From Catenaria anguillulae PL171 (Eukaryota; Blastocladiomycota; Blastocladiomycetes; Blastocladiales; Catenariaceae), in NCBI GenBank assembly GCA_002102555.1, contig MCFL01000019.1:186001-250000 (forward strand): a DNA stretch of 64,000 nt, written 5' to 3'. Both the position numbers and the translations under genes were made by a program. Below are positions 21,770-33,023 of the stretch, piece after piece. The notes beneath the pieces are model-generated. The model saw only the letters and a program-made list of their open reading frames with translations, was not told where the DNA came from and made no database searches. Each line of letters opens with the position of its first letter. Position 1 is the first letter of the stretch.

Positions 21770-23518
21770 ATGTGGAAATCCCCGCCCTCCTCGTCCCTCA
21801 CCCACTCGCCTGCCTCGTCCACCTCGGCCGCCGGCTATCCTCCCCGCCGCCCCTCCCGCGATCCTTCTCCTCTCGGCGCCGGCGCTGGTGCAGGCTACGA
21901 TCGCGGCCGCTACGGCTACGGCGGCGGGAGCAATGTCGGCTACAGCTCCTCGCCGCCCACAACCGCCTACAACACTTACGAAACAGCTCGCCGTGGCGGA
22001 GGCGAACGTGACCCGCGCGCCGATCGGCATGGATTCGACGACTTGGACGACCAGCCGCCTGCCCCCACTCAGGATCGTCGCCAGTACTACAGCCATGCCC
22101 GATCGCCGTCTCCTCCGCCGGCACAGCCAACCAGTTCCATCCCACGCTCGCCTCGTCCACTTTACGATGACCGGGGTTTGGACACAAGCGGCAGCGGCGG
22201 GACCGGAGCTGGTGGTAACAATTCTGGTTGGCAACCCCGCCCTCGTCGCCCATCTGCTCGCCCAGCCGTCGCCGCCGATGTGGACGATGAGCCTGGATAC
22301 GATCGCTACCGCTATCAACAGCAGCAACAGCAACAGCAACAGCCACTTCAGCGCAACGGATCATTCTCGACCGTGGCCATGTCTCCCCGCTCGGCACCCG
22401 CAGCGGGCTTGTCGCCATCGCAGGTCCGCCCTGGCCAAGTGTACCCGCGTGACGCCGAGGCAGATGCGTCGCCCAGGTATCCGCCAGCAACGCTCGGCCG
22501 CCAGCCGAGCTTTTCACGGCAACAACAGGAGCCCATTTCCCCTTTGTTTAAGCCAACTGTTCCCGATGCGAGCGGCACTGTGAAGGGAGCCACCAACAAG
22601 GAGGACACGAAGAAGAAGAAGAAGCGCAGTTGTCTGGATTGGACACGTTGGTTGCTCGCTGGTTCAATCGCGCGGTTCATCATGATTGTTTGCCTCATTG
22701 TGCTCGGGCTGCACTCTTTCATGTGCGGCGGCGGTGCCATGTTTTTGCTCGTCATTATCCGTACGTCTTGCATCCATTGGAATTTGCCTTGCTTTACGAC
22801 CATATCTAACCGCAAATTTGCACCACACTGGCTTGATCTGTGCCACAACACAATAGCCATCGCCGGCTGGTCCGCCGACGGCTCCTTGTCCATTTTCGGC
22901 TTCCGCGTGTCGCCGCCACCCGCTCCACCGGCGGACTCCAAAGCTCTCGATGCACCTTACGCGCTCACCATTCTCGGCGTGTTCCTGCTCGTTGGCGTCC
23001 TAGTCGACCTTCTCTCGATCTTTGCCGCATTCAAGCTCGCTCATCGCAAATTGCCCGGCCTCGTCACCTTGGGCTTGGCCGAGGTGACGCAAATTGTCCG
23101 CGTTGTGTTCTTGGTGCTCATGATCAACCAGGCAAAGCAGGTGGAAGGATGGGATCAGCAGAGCGAGACGCTGGCTCGGGTGTTTGTGGTTGTCGAGGTG
23201 CGTATCGGCAATTCCATGGAGTGAACCTTGACACTTGTATCGCTGACCATGCCTCCGCACTCTTGATAGATTATTCAATTGGTCACGTCGGCGGCATTGT
23301 ACTTTACGGCCAGGTGGAGGTGGACCGAAAAGCAAAAGTTTGAGGGAACCGCGGCGGCCAAGCCCACCGCGACCACAACCATGATGAGCTCATCGTCGTC
23401 CACTCTGGGGTCTGCCGCACACCGGCCGTCGGATATCGAGATGCAAAAGCCTGCGACGACGTCCACTGCGGATCGGCAGAGCGGCAAAGCAAACCCCAAG
23501 ATGCGGTTTCATTGGTAA
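21770..23518 (+). CDS. Tetraspan (MARVEL-like) membrane protein with disordered N-terminus
   Basis: Three exons, 21770-22760, 22857-23197 and 23270-23518, close to 526 aa. Residues 1-~290 are Pro/Ser/Arg/Gly-rich with a Gln run and end in a KKKKKR patch. Then come hydrophobic segments LAGSIARFIMIVCLIVLGLH, GGGAMFLLVII, YALTILGVFLLVGVLVDLLS, a fourth starting VTLGLAEVTQIVRVVFLVLM, and one rebuilt across intron 2 (VFVVVE|IIQLVTSAALYF). A short Ser-rich tail ends the protein. The arrangement resembles MARVEL/tetraspan plasma-membrane proteins, but no diagnostic motif was seen. Intron 1 is 96 nt and open in frame, so its retention would not stop translation. ATG 21770 (aacaATGtgg) has a better context than in-frame ATG 21752. 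Confidence 0.7.
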
Positions 23519-24444
23519 TTGGTGATTTTGATTTCCCAAGCGTTTCAGTTGTAGGATATTTTGGCAGTACCATTGTTTTTGTTATGTCATTCGTTCGCTT
23601 TGTTGCTTTGTTTGCCTTACGTGTGCGATTTTGCTTTACGTGTGTGTTTGTACAGTACCAAAATACAGTCATAGAGACCCACCCATCGAGCGAAAGAGAT
23701 CTGAATAAGTGTGAGAAATGGACAATAGATCGTACCTCAGAGATAGGTACGTAGCCCGGACGAAAGGCATGGCCATGGGGAGATCCAGCATGTCCCTGCC
23801 TGTCCCTGAAGTGCCGCAATCCGTTTCATGGTCGCGTGCCCATGGGCGATTCATTGTCGAAGCAATGTATTGGAGCGCTTATTACTTGAAAATAACTGGC
23901 AGCCAATTTCAATTTCGGCGAGGGGCGGCCACGCACTACGCAAGGCGGTGAGGTAGCAATGTCCAGAGTGCCAGCAGACCAGCGAGAGCAGAGAGACGCG
24001 TCCAACGGTGCAAACACTGACAACCTGAACTGCGCCCCTGCCAAATAGGCTGACTGCGCGCAGTTCTTGACGCCGAGCGGTTTTTCCGTATGGTGCGCAG
24101 CAAGGAGGCGTAGCAATTATGCATGAATGCGATTGCTGATCTGCGACAAGCGGTTTCGCACCTCAATCCGACGACCGCATGACTGTGCATGCTTTGCACT
24201 TGCCCACTGACCCGCGCAGCGCAGCTACTGTACTTTGCAAGACCCCTCGTGTACAACTACGACCGCGTTCGAGTGAAGGCTACTATGGGCGTTGGCAAGC
24301 ATAAATACCGAGCACCGGCCCGGCATACTTTCCCCTTTCCTGCTGGCACCCCATCCAGAACTCAAAGTTCAATCCCAACAGCATCCATCCAATCCACTCT
24401 ACTCTGATCCATCCAATCATCCACACACTCCAGTTCCCACAACA
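23519..24444. other. Intergenic; upstream region of the repeat-protein gene
   Basis: No supported gene. A CT-rich, transcript-leader-like stretch lies at about 24325-24440, downstream of a TATA-like box. Confidence 0.45.
24301..24307 (+). promoter_or_regulatory. TATA-like box
   Basis: ATAAATA, preceded by GGCAAGC, lies about 140 bp before the start codon at 24445. A long pyrimidine-rich leader in between fits a strongly expressed gene. Confidence 0.4.
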
Positions 24445-25605
24445 ATGTCGGACCGTGTCATCACCAACGTCTTCCAGGGCAACTATGCTTCTGGCTCCAA
24501 CATTCGCCAATACGAATCTGCCGATGTCGACGTGACTGCCGTCGCCAACAGTCACGGCGGCCACCACCCTTGGTACCCTGCCCATGGCAACGCCAATACG
24601 GACGTGACGACCACCGTCGTTCAATCCAATGCCGCTTCGGGCAACAACATCACCCAAGTGTCCAACGCTGACGTCGATGTGACGGCAGTGGCCAACAACT
24701 ATGGCCACCTTCACTACGGCCCCTACTACCCAGCTCACGGGGGTAACGCCAACACGGACGTGAACACGACCGTTGCACAATCCAACCAGGCCTCGGGTAA
24801 CGGTATCACTCAAGTCGCCAATGCCGATGTCGACGTGACCGCCATTGCCAACAGTCACGGCGGCTACCACCCTTGGTACCCTGCCCATGGCGGCAACGCG
24901 TCGACCGATGTCAACACCTATGTCGGCCAGTCCAACCAGGCCTCGGGCAACAACATCACCCAAGTGTCCAATGCCGATGTCGATGTGACGGCCATTGCCA
25001 ACAACTATGGCCACCTCAACTACGGCCCCTACTACCCAGCCCATGGCGGAAACGCCAACACGGACGTCAATACGACCGTTGTGCAGTCTAATGCCGCGTC
25101 GGGCAACGGCATTTACCAGTCGACCAATGCCGATGTTGACGTGACTGCTGTCGCCAACGGCCACGGCGGTTACCACCCGTGGTACCCTGCGCATGGGGGC
25201 AACGCTTCGACCGACGTCAACACCTTCGTGGGCCAGTCCAACCAGGCCTCGGGCAACGGCATCACCCAAGTGTCGAATGCCGATGTGGACATCACGGCCA
25301 TTGCCAACAACTACGGCCACTTGAGCTATGGCGGCCCCTCGGCCGGTTCGGACATCCAAACGGTCGTTGCACAACAGAACGCCGCCTCGGGTAACGGCAT
25401 CTTCCAGGCAACCAATGCCGACGTGGACGTGCTTGCGTCGACCACGGCCTACGATCACGGGCATGGGTGGTTCCCACACCATCATGCTGGTGCTGACAAC
25501 GATGTGGCCACCACGGTTATTCAGGCCAACCACGCGGCGGGCAATGGCATTTATCAGTACTCGGGCGCCGATGTCGATGTCACTTCGTTTGTCTCGGCCT
25601 TTTGA
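24445..25605 (+). CDS. Eight-repeat protein with curlin-like Q/N/G periodicity
   Basis: Single exon, 386 aa, start context cacaacaATGtcg. The protein is almost entirely eight imperfect repeats of 46-52 residues. Each carries a core like VVQSNAASGNNITQVSNADV followed by DVTAVAN and a spacer. Two spacer types alternate: HGGYHPWYPAHGG and NYGHLNYGPYYPAHGG. The last two repeats diverge and the protein ends TSFVSAF. Spacing of Gln, Asn, Gly-Asn and Gln (Q..N...GN...Q) recalls curlin repeats of bacterial amyloids and stacked beta-solenoids; this is a resemblance only. There is no signal peptide, no Cys and no transmembrane segment. I know no named family. A structural, perhaps self-assembling, role is inference. 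Confidence 0.85.
   Translation: MSDRVITNVFQGNYASGSNIRQYESADVDVTAVANSHGGHHPWYPAHGNANTDVTTTVVQSNAASGNNITQVSNADVDVTAVANNYGHLHYGPYYPAHGGNANTDVNTTVAQSNQASGNGITQVANADVDVTAIANSHGGYHPWYPAHGGNASTDVNTYVGQSNQASGNNITQVSNADVDVTAIANNYGHLNYGPYYPAHGGNANTDVNTTVVQSNAASGNGIYQSTNADVDVTAVANGHGGYHPWYPAHGGNASTDVNTFVGQSNQASGNGITQVSNADVDITAIANNYGHLSYGGPSAGSDIQTVVAQQNAASGNGIFQATNADVDVLASTTAYDHGHGWFPHHHAGADNDVATTVIQANHAAGNGIYQYSGADVDVTSFVSAF
24460..25595 (+). repeat. Coding tandem array, about 150-bp units in alternating pairs
   Basis: Eight units lie end to end. Because spacer types alternate, the effective higher-order period in the middle of the array is about 306 bp (two units). The pair-to-pair copies at about 24600-25250 are more alike than neighbouring single units, which suggests growth by duplication of dimers. 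Confidence 0.75.
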
Positions 25606-26295
25606 TGATGCCCTTTGCCGTAACTGATGAGCGAGCATTTTGTACATTTCTTCACTCTCATTTCCCTGTGGAGCAAACCAATGGGGTGCACTTGTTGCTT
25701 TTGTACATATGAATTGTTTTTAAATGCCCATGGCTTTCTCTGACTCCCAACTCTTTTCATCACCTCACGATGTTGTTCATTTCCTTGCTCATCCCACTCT
25801 CGACATGTCTTGTGATTCATCAATGCAAACATGAAGTCTTCTGTTCACTTTTGCTCATGAACGTCTACAAAATGTATGAAATGGCAGTTGTGGCAGTTGA
25901 CCAGATTGACGACGTGTTCAAGATGATACATAGACACATGTGTATGACATAATCCAATGCCATGTTGAACCAACAAAACATCAAAAGACACAAACTTCGC
26001 AGGACAAGACAAGAGAAGCGCGGTTCATTTGAGGGAAACAATCAACAAGCGTCGGTATGAAGGATACGAAAAGAGCGTCGCATTGGGTCAAGAAAACAAA
26101 AGAAGCTGGAAAACAAGTGGTGACGAGAGGGGCAGGTAAGACGTGGAAGACTAGCTACGAAGGTGTGAGGTAATGAGGGGACCAAGGGAGGGAATCGTCA
26201 CAGAAAATGCGGGGCAAAAAAAAAAAAAAACAAGAACACGAGAAAAATCAGAAAAAAAAGTCCGATGAGTACACACATTTTGAGACGCTTGCAGG
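25606..26295. other. Convergent 3' region
   Basis: It lies between the stops of the repeat protein (+) and the WNK kinase (-). No gene is supported. An A-run at 26218-26230 lies on the WNK 3' side. Confidence 0.45.
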
Positions 26296-29200
26296 TCACG
26301 TTGCGCTTCGACCCATTCCACCACCTGCGCTCGGAGGCCGAGGCAATCCGCCGCCAGATAAGTTTCTTGGAATCCCGCTCCCAGATGGCACGCGCTGCAA
26401 GACCTGACCATGGACCAGCGGATGTTGCTGCTGTTGCTGTTGCTGCTGTTGCTGCCCTTGTCCCTGCGGCGGCGGGGGCACGAACCCAACGGGCGCTTGC
26501 TGCGGCTGACCCGCAACAAGGTCGCGAACCGACATGGGTCGCGGCGATCCGATAGCTGCCGATCCGGGTCCAGACGACGCGGCCAATGCACCAGCGGCAG
26601 ATGTGGGAAGTGCCACGTTGGGTGGTGATCTACCCATGGCCTCTTCGGTGAACCCGGAGAGCGCCAGCGATTGCAGCTCGGACAGTGTGCGCATGAGCCC
26701 GGCCTCAGCGTGCGGGTTGTTGGACGATGATTGCGGGCGGACGGGCGGCGTGACGGGTGGGCTGGATCGCGGCAAGGATGCGTATCCCGAGGGCGCGACG
26801 GGTGCTGAGCCTGGGACGGTGCCAACAGACGAGGGCACGCTTACTTGGCTTGCAAGCGATGTAGACGAGCCTGTGGCGGGCCGCCGGAACTGCGACACGT
26901 AAGCACCTTCGCCGTGGCATGCTGGCCCGCCCGCCGGGGCAATGGTAGAGATGGACGAGTTGGCCGACGATAAGGACGTGTTGTTTGTGACTGCGGGGGT
27001 GAGCGACGATACAGATCCCGAGGCGGACGAGCCGTGCGATGCAGTTTCCGTCAGTGAGCGGCTGCGGCCAATCCGATGACGGTTTGCAGTATCCACATCA
27101 TCTTCAGTCGAGTCATTTTCCCGATGGCGCGTCAGAGTGGCAAATCCGCTCGGTTGATGCTCCTCATCCTCATTCACATAGTCGCGCGATGATCCAACCG
27201 ACGATGCGTGATCGGGTGCCGGCACCGTAACTGGCGGCGACCGGCTTGCTGGCGGCGACGGTAACCGCCCATCCTCGAGTCGTGCGCGCTCCACCTCTTC
27301 CTCACGCTCGCGATTCACACGCTGGCGCTCTTCGGCCACGGCCGAGTAGTAGTCGTCATACTGAGTGCGATCGCCAACCCACGCCGACCCATTGTACTGC
27401 GCGCTTGCAACGGACCCGGCATCGCTTCCGCTGCCCCCGGCGCCGACACCTGTGGCTGAAGTTTCAGACTCCCTCCGAATGACCCAGGCCGGCGGATCAA
27501 ACGCATCCTCATCTTCCTCGTTCTCTCCCTCGCCCAAGCCGGAGCTCACCCACCCACCACCGCCTCCTTCGCCGTCATCGTCCTCGTCCTCATCCCCGGA
27601 CCCATGGTCCACATACCGATGGGGATGCGGATGCGCCTCATCATACATGTCCAACAACCGCCACTCCCTCTGCATGGTCTCGACCCACGCCTCAAACACG
27701 CGTGGGTCCATGACTTCACCATCGACCTCGCCCGCATCTACGCCATGTACGGCCGCGGCATGCTCAACGCCCATTTCCACGGCATCCATCCTGGCCAACT
27801 GCTCCCTAGCCACCTCATCAGCCCTCGCAAGCACCATTTCACTCACCTCATCGCCATACACAACGGCACGCATCATGTGCGCAACATCGGCGCGCTCGCT
27901 TGGCGTCAACTCGACCACGCCTTCCCTAAGCATTTCGCCCACAATGTCCTCAACTGTGTCCTCGACCAAATGAAACGGGAACTTGACTTCCCTGGTCTGC
28001 TGGTCGGGCGACTGCATGCAGGGGCCCGTGACCATGGTCATGTTGACCGTGAGCGTGAACTGCGACAGGTTGAGGCCAATGACTTGCATGGTGAGCTGGA
28101 ATGGTGCGCGGTTCGAGTCGGTCGTGGGTGTGGTGCGAAACGTGCCCTCGGGCGTGCTGGGTGGAACATCCAAGTCGCCCGCGGCGTCATGGTACCCGAG
28201 TTGGTTAAAGTGCGGGTGGAACGTGTCGCGAAGCGAGCGTGTGGGTGACAGCGGCGGCGGGTTGGGCGCGCGGGCCGTTGGGTCGACCCAAAGCCCGGCG
28301 CCGGGGCCCGTTGTGGGTGCGTGGGCATGGTGATGCGTGGTTGCGTGCGAGGTCCGAGGCGAGTGTGCTGGTGGCGCTGATGATGTGGTTGCCGGTGGGG
28401 CTGGCGGACGATGAGCAGCTGACGCCGCCATGGCTGCCGCGTTCGATGGATGTCCGGGCTCGGGCTGCTGCAGCTGCGGGTAGGGCCCCTGCTGTCCACT
28501 GGCGTGTGGCCGTGGAGCTTGTCTGGCACCTGTTGCGACGGCGGGCACGGTTGGCGGGTGGTAGTCATTGTACGAGGTCGTTGGTGGTTTAGGTGGCCGG
28601 TCGCGCACGGGCGGTGGTGGAGGCGGCGGGGACGCTGCAACTTGCTGGGGGTGGTTCATTTGCGGCGAACCGAGGTTTTGGTGTTGCGGGGCGGCGGGTG
28701 TGCCCGGTGGATCCGGGGCGAGAAACGGGTGGTCGAGGAGCTGTTGGGCCGAGGGCCGTTGGTGGTAGTCGTGCGCAATACACAGCTCAATGAACTGGCG
28801 GGTTTCCGGGTCGGCGACCTTGGCGAGGGCTTGCGGTTTGATACCGGCCGAGACTCGCTGGTGATGTGAAGAGCAAAGCAAATGAGTCATTTTGGCCGTA
28901 CCAGGAGCATCAAGGGTCGGGTGACGCACCTTCCATATCTGTGCTTGGTTGGCACATTCCTGGTACGGGTACTCTTTGGTGACAAGCTCAAGGACACACA
29001 TGCCAAAGGCGTAAATGTCGACCCGCTCGTCGTATCGCTCCTCGTACAGTTCCGGTGCGAGAAACTCGGGCGTGCCAACGACAGATGAAATGTGGTCCTT
29101 GTTTTTGATTGTGGCGAGGCCCAGGTCGCCAATCTTGGCCACGCCGTTGTTGCCGTTGATGAAAATGTTCTATTGTGACGTACCGAGTGACGAAAAGGTG

Positions 29201-30199
29201 AGAAGAGAAAAAGCATGTCAAAAGCAAGAGGACGAAACGTACGTCGCACTTGAGATCCCGATGAATAATGGGCGGCGTTCTTGAATGCAAGTATGCTAGC
29301 CCACGGAGAATGTGTCGGCACAGGTTTTTCACCACCTTGAGCTTGAGTTTGCCCTTTGCCTTGCGGATGAACGACTTGAGCGTGCCCGAGGACATGAGCT
29401 CAGTAATGAAATAAACCCGTTCCCTTCCATCAGGGCCCCTGGCCGTCCACACGTCGGTGAAATTGATAATGTTGTCGTGGCGCAACTGCTTGAGCAGCCG
29501 AACCTCGGACGCCACCTTTGTGATATCCTTGCGGGAAATGATATCGGTACGCAACTGGTTCCACGCCACCTCGATGCCTTCTTCCACGTCAAACGCCTTG
29601 TACACCTCCTTGAACGCGCCCTTGCCCAGGCAAATGTCCCAGCACTGGAACCTGCCCGTCGGGTCCGTGTTGACGACACGATGGTGCTCATCGTCGTCCG
29701 AGTCCGAGTGATCGCTAGCGCTCCCACCACCCGTGCCGCCGCGGCCCGCGTGTCCATTGTGAAGGTCGAGCGGGCCATCGTCAAACTCATGCGCTTGCCG
29801 GTCGGCTTCCGTGTCGCCAAATGTGCGGTAGTATTGGTCGTACGAGGGCTCGTTAGGATCTGCAATACGGTTCGGGGCAGGAAGTTGTGGCGTGAATGCC
29901 GAATTGCCTGAGGAAGACGCCGATGCCGCGGCCGCGGTTGAAACGGACGGTGAGCTTGCCCAATCTTGCGTGTGCATGGTGACTGTGCGATCATCCAGCA
30001 TGGCGGAAAATGGCGGTGCGGGTGCCGGCGGCGGCGAGTGCTGGTGGAATGCAGTCACGGACGGTGTGGGAGGTGGTGGTGGGTCGGTGGCCGCAGGCGA
30101 GGCATTGGCGGATGGCGAGGGCGTGTGTCGACGGTGTGAATGGGCGGCGGCCACGGTCGCCGTTGTCGTCGATGGAGACAGTGATGATGATGATGACAT
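26296..30199 (-). CDS. WNK (with-no-lysine) serine/threonine kinase
   Basis: WNK kinases sense chloride and osmotic state and, in animals, activate SPAK/OSR1 kinases. Three exons, 30199-29243, 29169-28930 and 28857-26296, give 1252 aa. After a ~170-residue low-complexity N-terminus comes a kinase whose glycine loop supplies the ATP lysine ([13 protein letters not shown]). The normal subdomain II lysine is replaced ([11 protein letters not shown]), the WNK hallmark. The catalytic loop [14 protein letters not shown] is split by intron 1. [29 protein letters not shown] and [14 protein letters not shown] (rebuilt across intron 2) follow. An OSR1_C/PF2-like domain ([15 protein letters not shown], then [15 protein letters not shown]) follows. 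The remaining ~600 residues are acidic, Ser- and Gln-rich. Intron 2 is 72 nt and open in frame. Confidence 0.92.
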
Positions 30200-33023
30200 G
30201 GTGACTGGGGACTGCTTGGTGGGCGGTCTGGGTCGTCAGCTGATCAAATATCCGGTCCTGCCGGCTGGTTTTCGGGTCGTGGGTTACCGTCAGCCGTCAG
30301 TCGTCAGTCAGCGCCGTGAACGTGACTGGACGCCGGACACTGGCTGGCTGTTCTGTTGTTGGTCAGCACTTTGCTCGGCAGCCTTGGTGGCGGGGCGTCT
30401 CGGCGAAGGGACCAGGGCACAGGGGCACAGTGGGTCGATGGCAGCAGGTCACTCTTCAAGAAAATCAGGGATTCCGGGGAAATGCACGAAGTTCATGGGT
30501 ACGATGATGCATGGGCATGTCCATTATGCGTCCATTATGCGCAAGTTGACAGCGGTTGCAATTGCCTTTTGGCATGCCTTCCGCCATCTTGCCATGCATG
30601 CCACACGTGGTGTCTCGACAGGGATGATGATCAATCCTTGCCCTGCATTGCGATCAGTTTCGAGCGAACATACCCAGAATCTCGACAGACACGCCCAGAA
30701 CATTCGTGGTCCAATCCACGCCACGTTTACCTGCAACGTTCACACACATATTCTCGAGCTCGCAATCATGCATACATACAAACGGCACATACCTATCAAC
30801 ATACGTGTTATTTACATGCTTGCGGCTGTCGGATGCGATTGTTACTTTCATGCACATATCTATGCGCAAGCCATTCGAGTCGGTGTTCAGTGTTCCGATT
30901 GATCGAGAACCCCTGTCAAGAACCCCTGTCATTCCATCCAAAGATGCTCGTGTCCATGATTTTGTATCCATGCAAACACCCAAAACAGGCAAGGCGAGAT
31001 ATTACAACCCAATCCAACGCACAGCATGTAAAACGGGAAAGTCTCAACTGATTGACGAGCATTTGTACATAGCCCTCGGATGCCGTCTCGTTGCAGCTTC
31101 GGTCGAATGTCGACCGCCAGTTCAGCCACAACGTCTTCTGGTATCAAACAAGGATTAACCTGATTGCACGAGGGAGCCTTGTCATTCGACATCCGATTCG
31201 GTGAGGATATGTGCCCAAGATGCTTTGTATTTCGTGGCCTGGACTTGGAGAACCGCCGGCATTTCTATGCTTGATCGTCATGCAAACAACCCTTGGATCA
31301 CTTCTTCCCCATGAGCTTCTCCGTCACCAAAGTTCCAGACTCATCCGTCGTTGGTCGGTCCTGATCATGACCTTCATATCTGCACCGGCTTACATCCAGC
31401 ACACAACACCGGCCGGCCTTTCAATCCCGGATGCCATTCGATTTTGTATGCGACCATCTACTTGCACTGGTCCGATACATCTCTCAACTGCCATGACAAA
31501 TACATGACGGCCGTGCACACACTGCTCGGCTCGCCAACCGCTCCATGCCCACGTATACCTTGCCGAAATGGAAGTAACCAGATTTCACATCTCCTGTCTG
31601 GATTAGGTGGGCGCGCTCCCCCGCCTCCCTTGGCTTTCCTCATTCGATGCCTCAATTACATAAAGGGCGCTATAGACCCGCAACTCTCTCCTGGCCGAGC
31701 TCCTTGGTTCGACCATCGCACCCCCAAACCTTCACACTCTCTACTCTCTGTCAACAGCGTCCCCCCAATCCAGCTCGTCCAGCCGCTGAGAGTCAACTTG
31801 CTCTGGTATACATTATGCCTTGCATCCCTCCTCGCCATCCCAGTTCCTTCCACACTATCACACGCCCACTTTGTGTTTTGGAACTCTCGCGCTTCTCATC
31901 CTGCCAGTATTGCTGCCTGCATGCCCCAAACTCAAACCTGTCACACTTGAGGCGACCACCTTGAACTTGTCGTAAATCGTTGCGATCCGGTTACCGTACA
32001 CCGCCGCGACCGCTGGCACCACCCCATCGTCCCATCCGTTGTTGGTAATTGACTACGCTGTCCCGCTGTCCATATTCGACTCCTCGGGATACCTGCCTGG
32101 CGTGAAGTTGCTCTCCCTGCCCCAGCCGAATCCCTCGACTCTACGAACTCGACTGCGTTCCTGCCTCAATCAAACCGGTTGGCTGACTGCGCCGTTTGTT
32201 GTCGGAATCACATCAATGTGTAGCTTGTGCCTTTCAAGCATCCTCCTTTCCCTTGAGCTCGTCCTCCTCAATCAAACCAGCCAGCTTGAAAGGTATGTGT
32301 GCCCGTCTCTGCTTTACACAAGCCGTTGGTTGATCGTTGCCAAGTCGCCTGACCGATGGGCCTAACAAGGAGTCAGTCCTTCCTTTTTGCGTTCGCTGCT
32401 AACTTGAATTCGTGTGATCACTGACCGGTTTTCCGAAATTTCCTGTTTTTTTTCCCCCTCCGTCCACTGTCTTCAGGTTCCAACTTTCGAGTTGCTGATT
32501 ATTCTTGTAATTTTTTGCCCCCGACAACGCCTGACGGACGACGGCGGCCACAGTTCACCGGTCTCGATCGATTGCAACCACTTTCTTGGGCCGCTCAATC
32601 CGCTTCCGCTCTCTGCCACATCCACCGCAGGAGATTTCGCTGCTTTGGGAGTGCTTCCTTGTTACCTTCCACCCATTCCCGTACGTGATACGAGCACAGA
32701 AGCCAGAGAGAAGTCGTCACGATTCCTGTACTGACCATCATTCTCGTCTATCTTTCCGTTCATCAATGTCGTTTCCCATCGCTTGGAATCAATCCACAAT
32801 CCAGATCCCCTTGCCGTGCATTGTTTGCTTTCTGCTCCTGTTACCGGTGCTGCTGCTAAAAACTGCCCCCGAGCCCATCACTGACCCCACGTTACCCGAG
32901 CCCTAGCGAACCGTTATACCACATTGCATACCGTGTACCTTGTACCGTGGAACAATCTGAATCCCAAACACAACCATCCTGCTTATCTGTTACCGATCCC
33001 TCACATCGACATCATCCTTGCAA
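30200..33023. other. Long intergenic region upstream of WNK and the next gene
   Basis: 2.8 kb between divergently transcribed genes. Short CGTCAGTC direct repeats occur at 30288-30310, next to the WNK start. ORFs such as 30706-31158 and 31351-31950 lack motifs and good starts. I see no RNA gene. Confidence 0.4.

Noticed and set aside
21764-22517. Long antisense ORFs (191 and 239 codons) over the tetraspan protein exon 1
   Set aside because: Produced by the GC-rich, Pro/Ser/Arg-coded sense sequence; no motifs.
24283-25647. 454-codon ORF on the minus strand opposite the repeat protein
   Set aside because: It is a shadow: repeated codons of the sense gene keep the antisense frame open. The sense gene has the TATA box, start context and structured repeats.
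27604-28869. Plus-strand ORFs of 140-215 codons opposite the WNK tail
   Set aside because: Antisense to a long low-complexity coding exon of a well-supported kinase.
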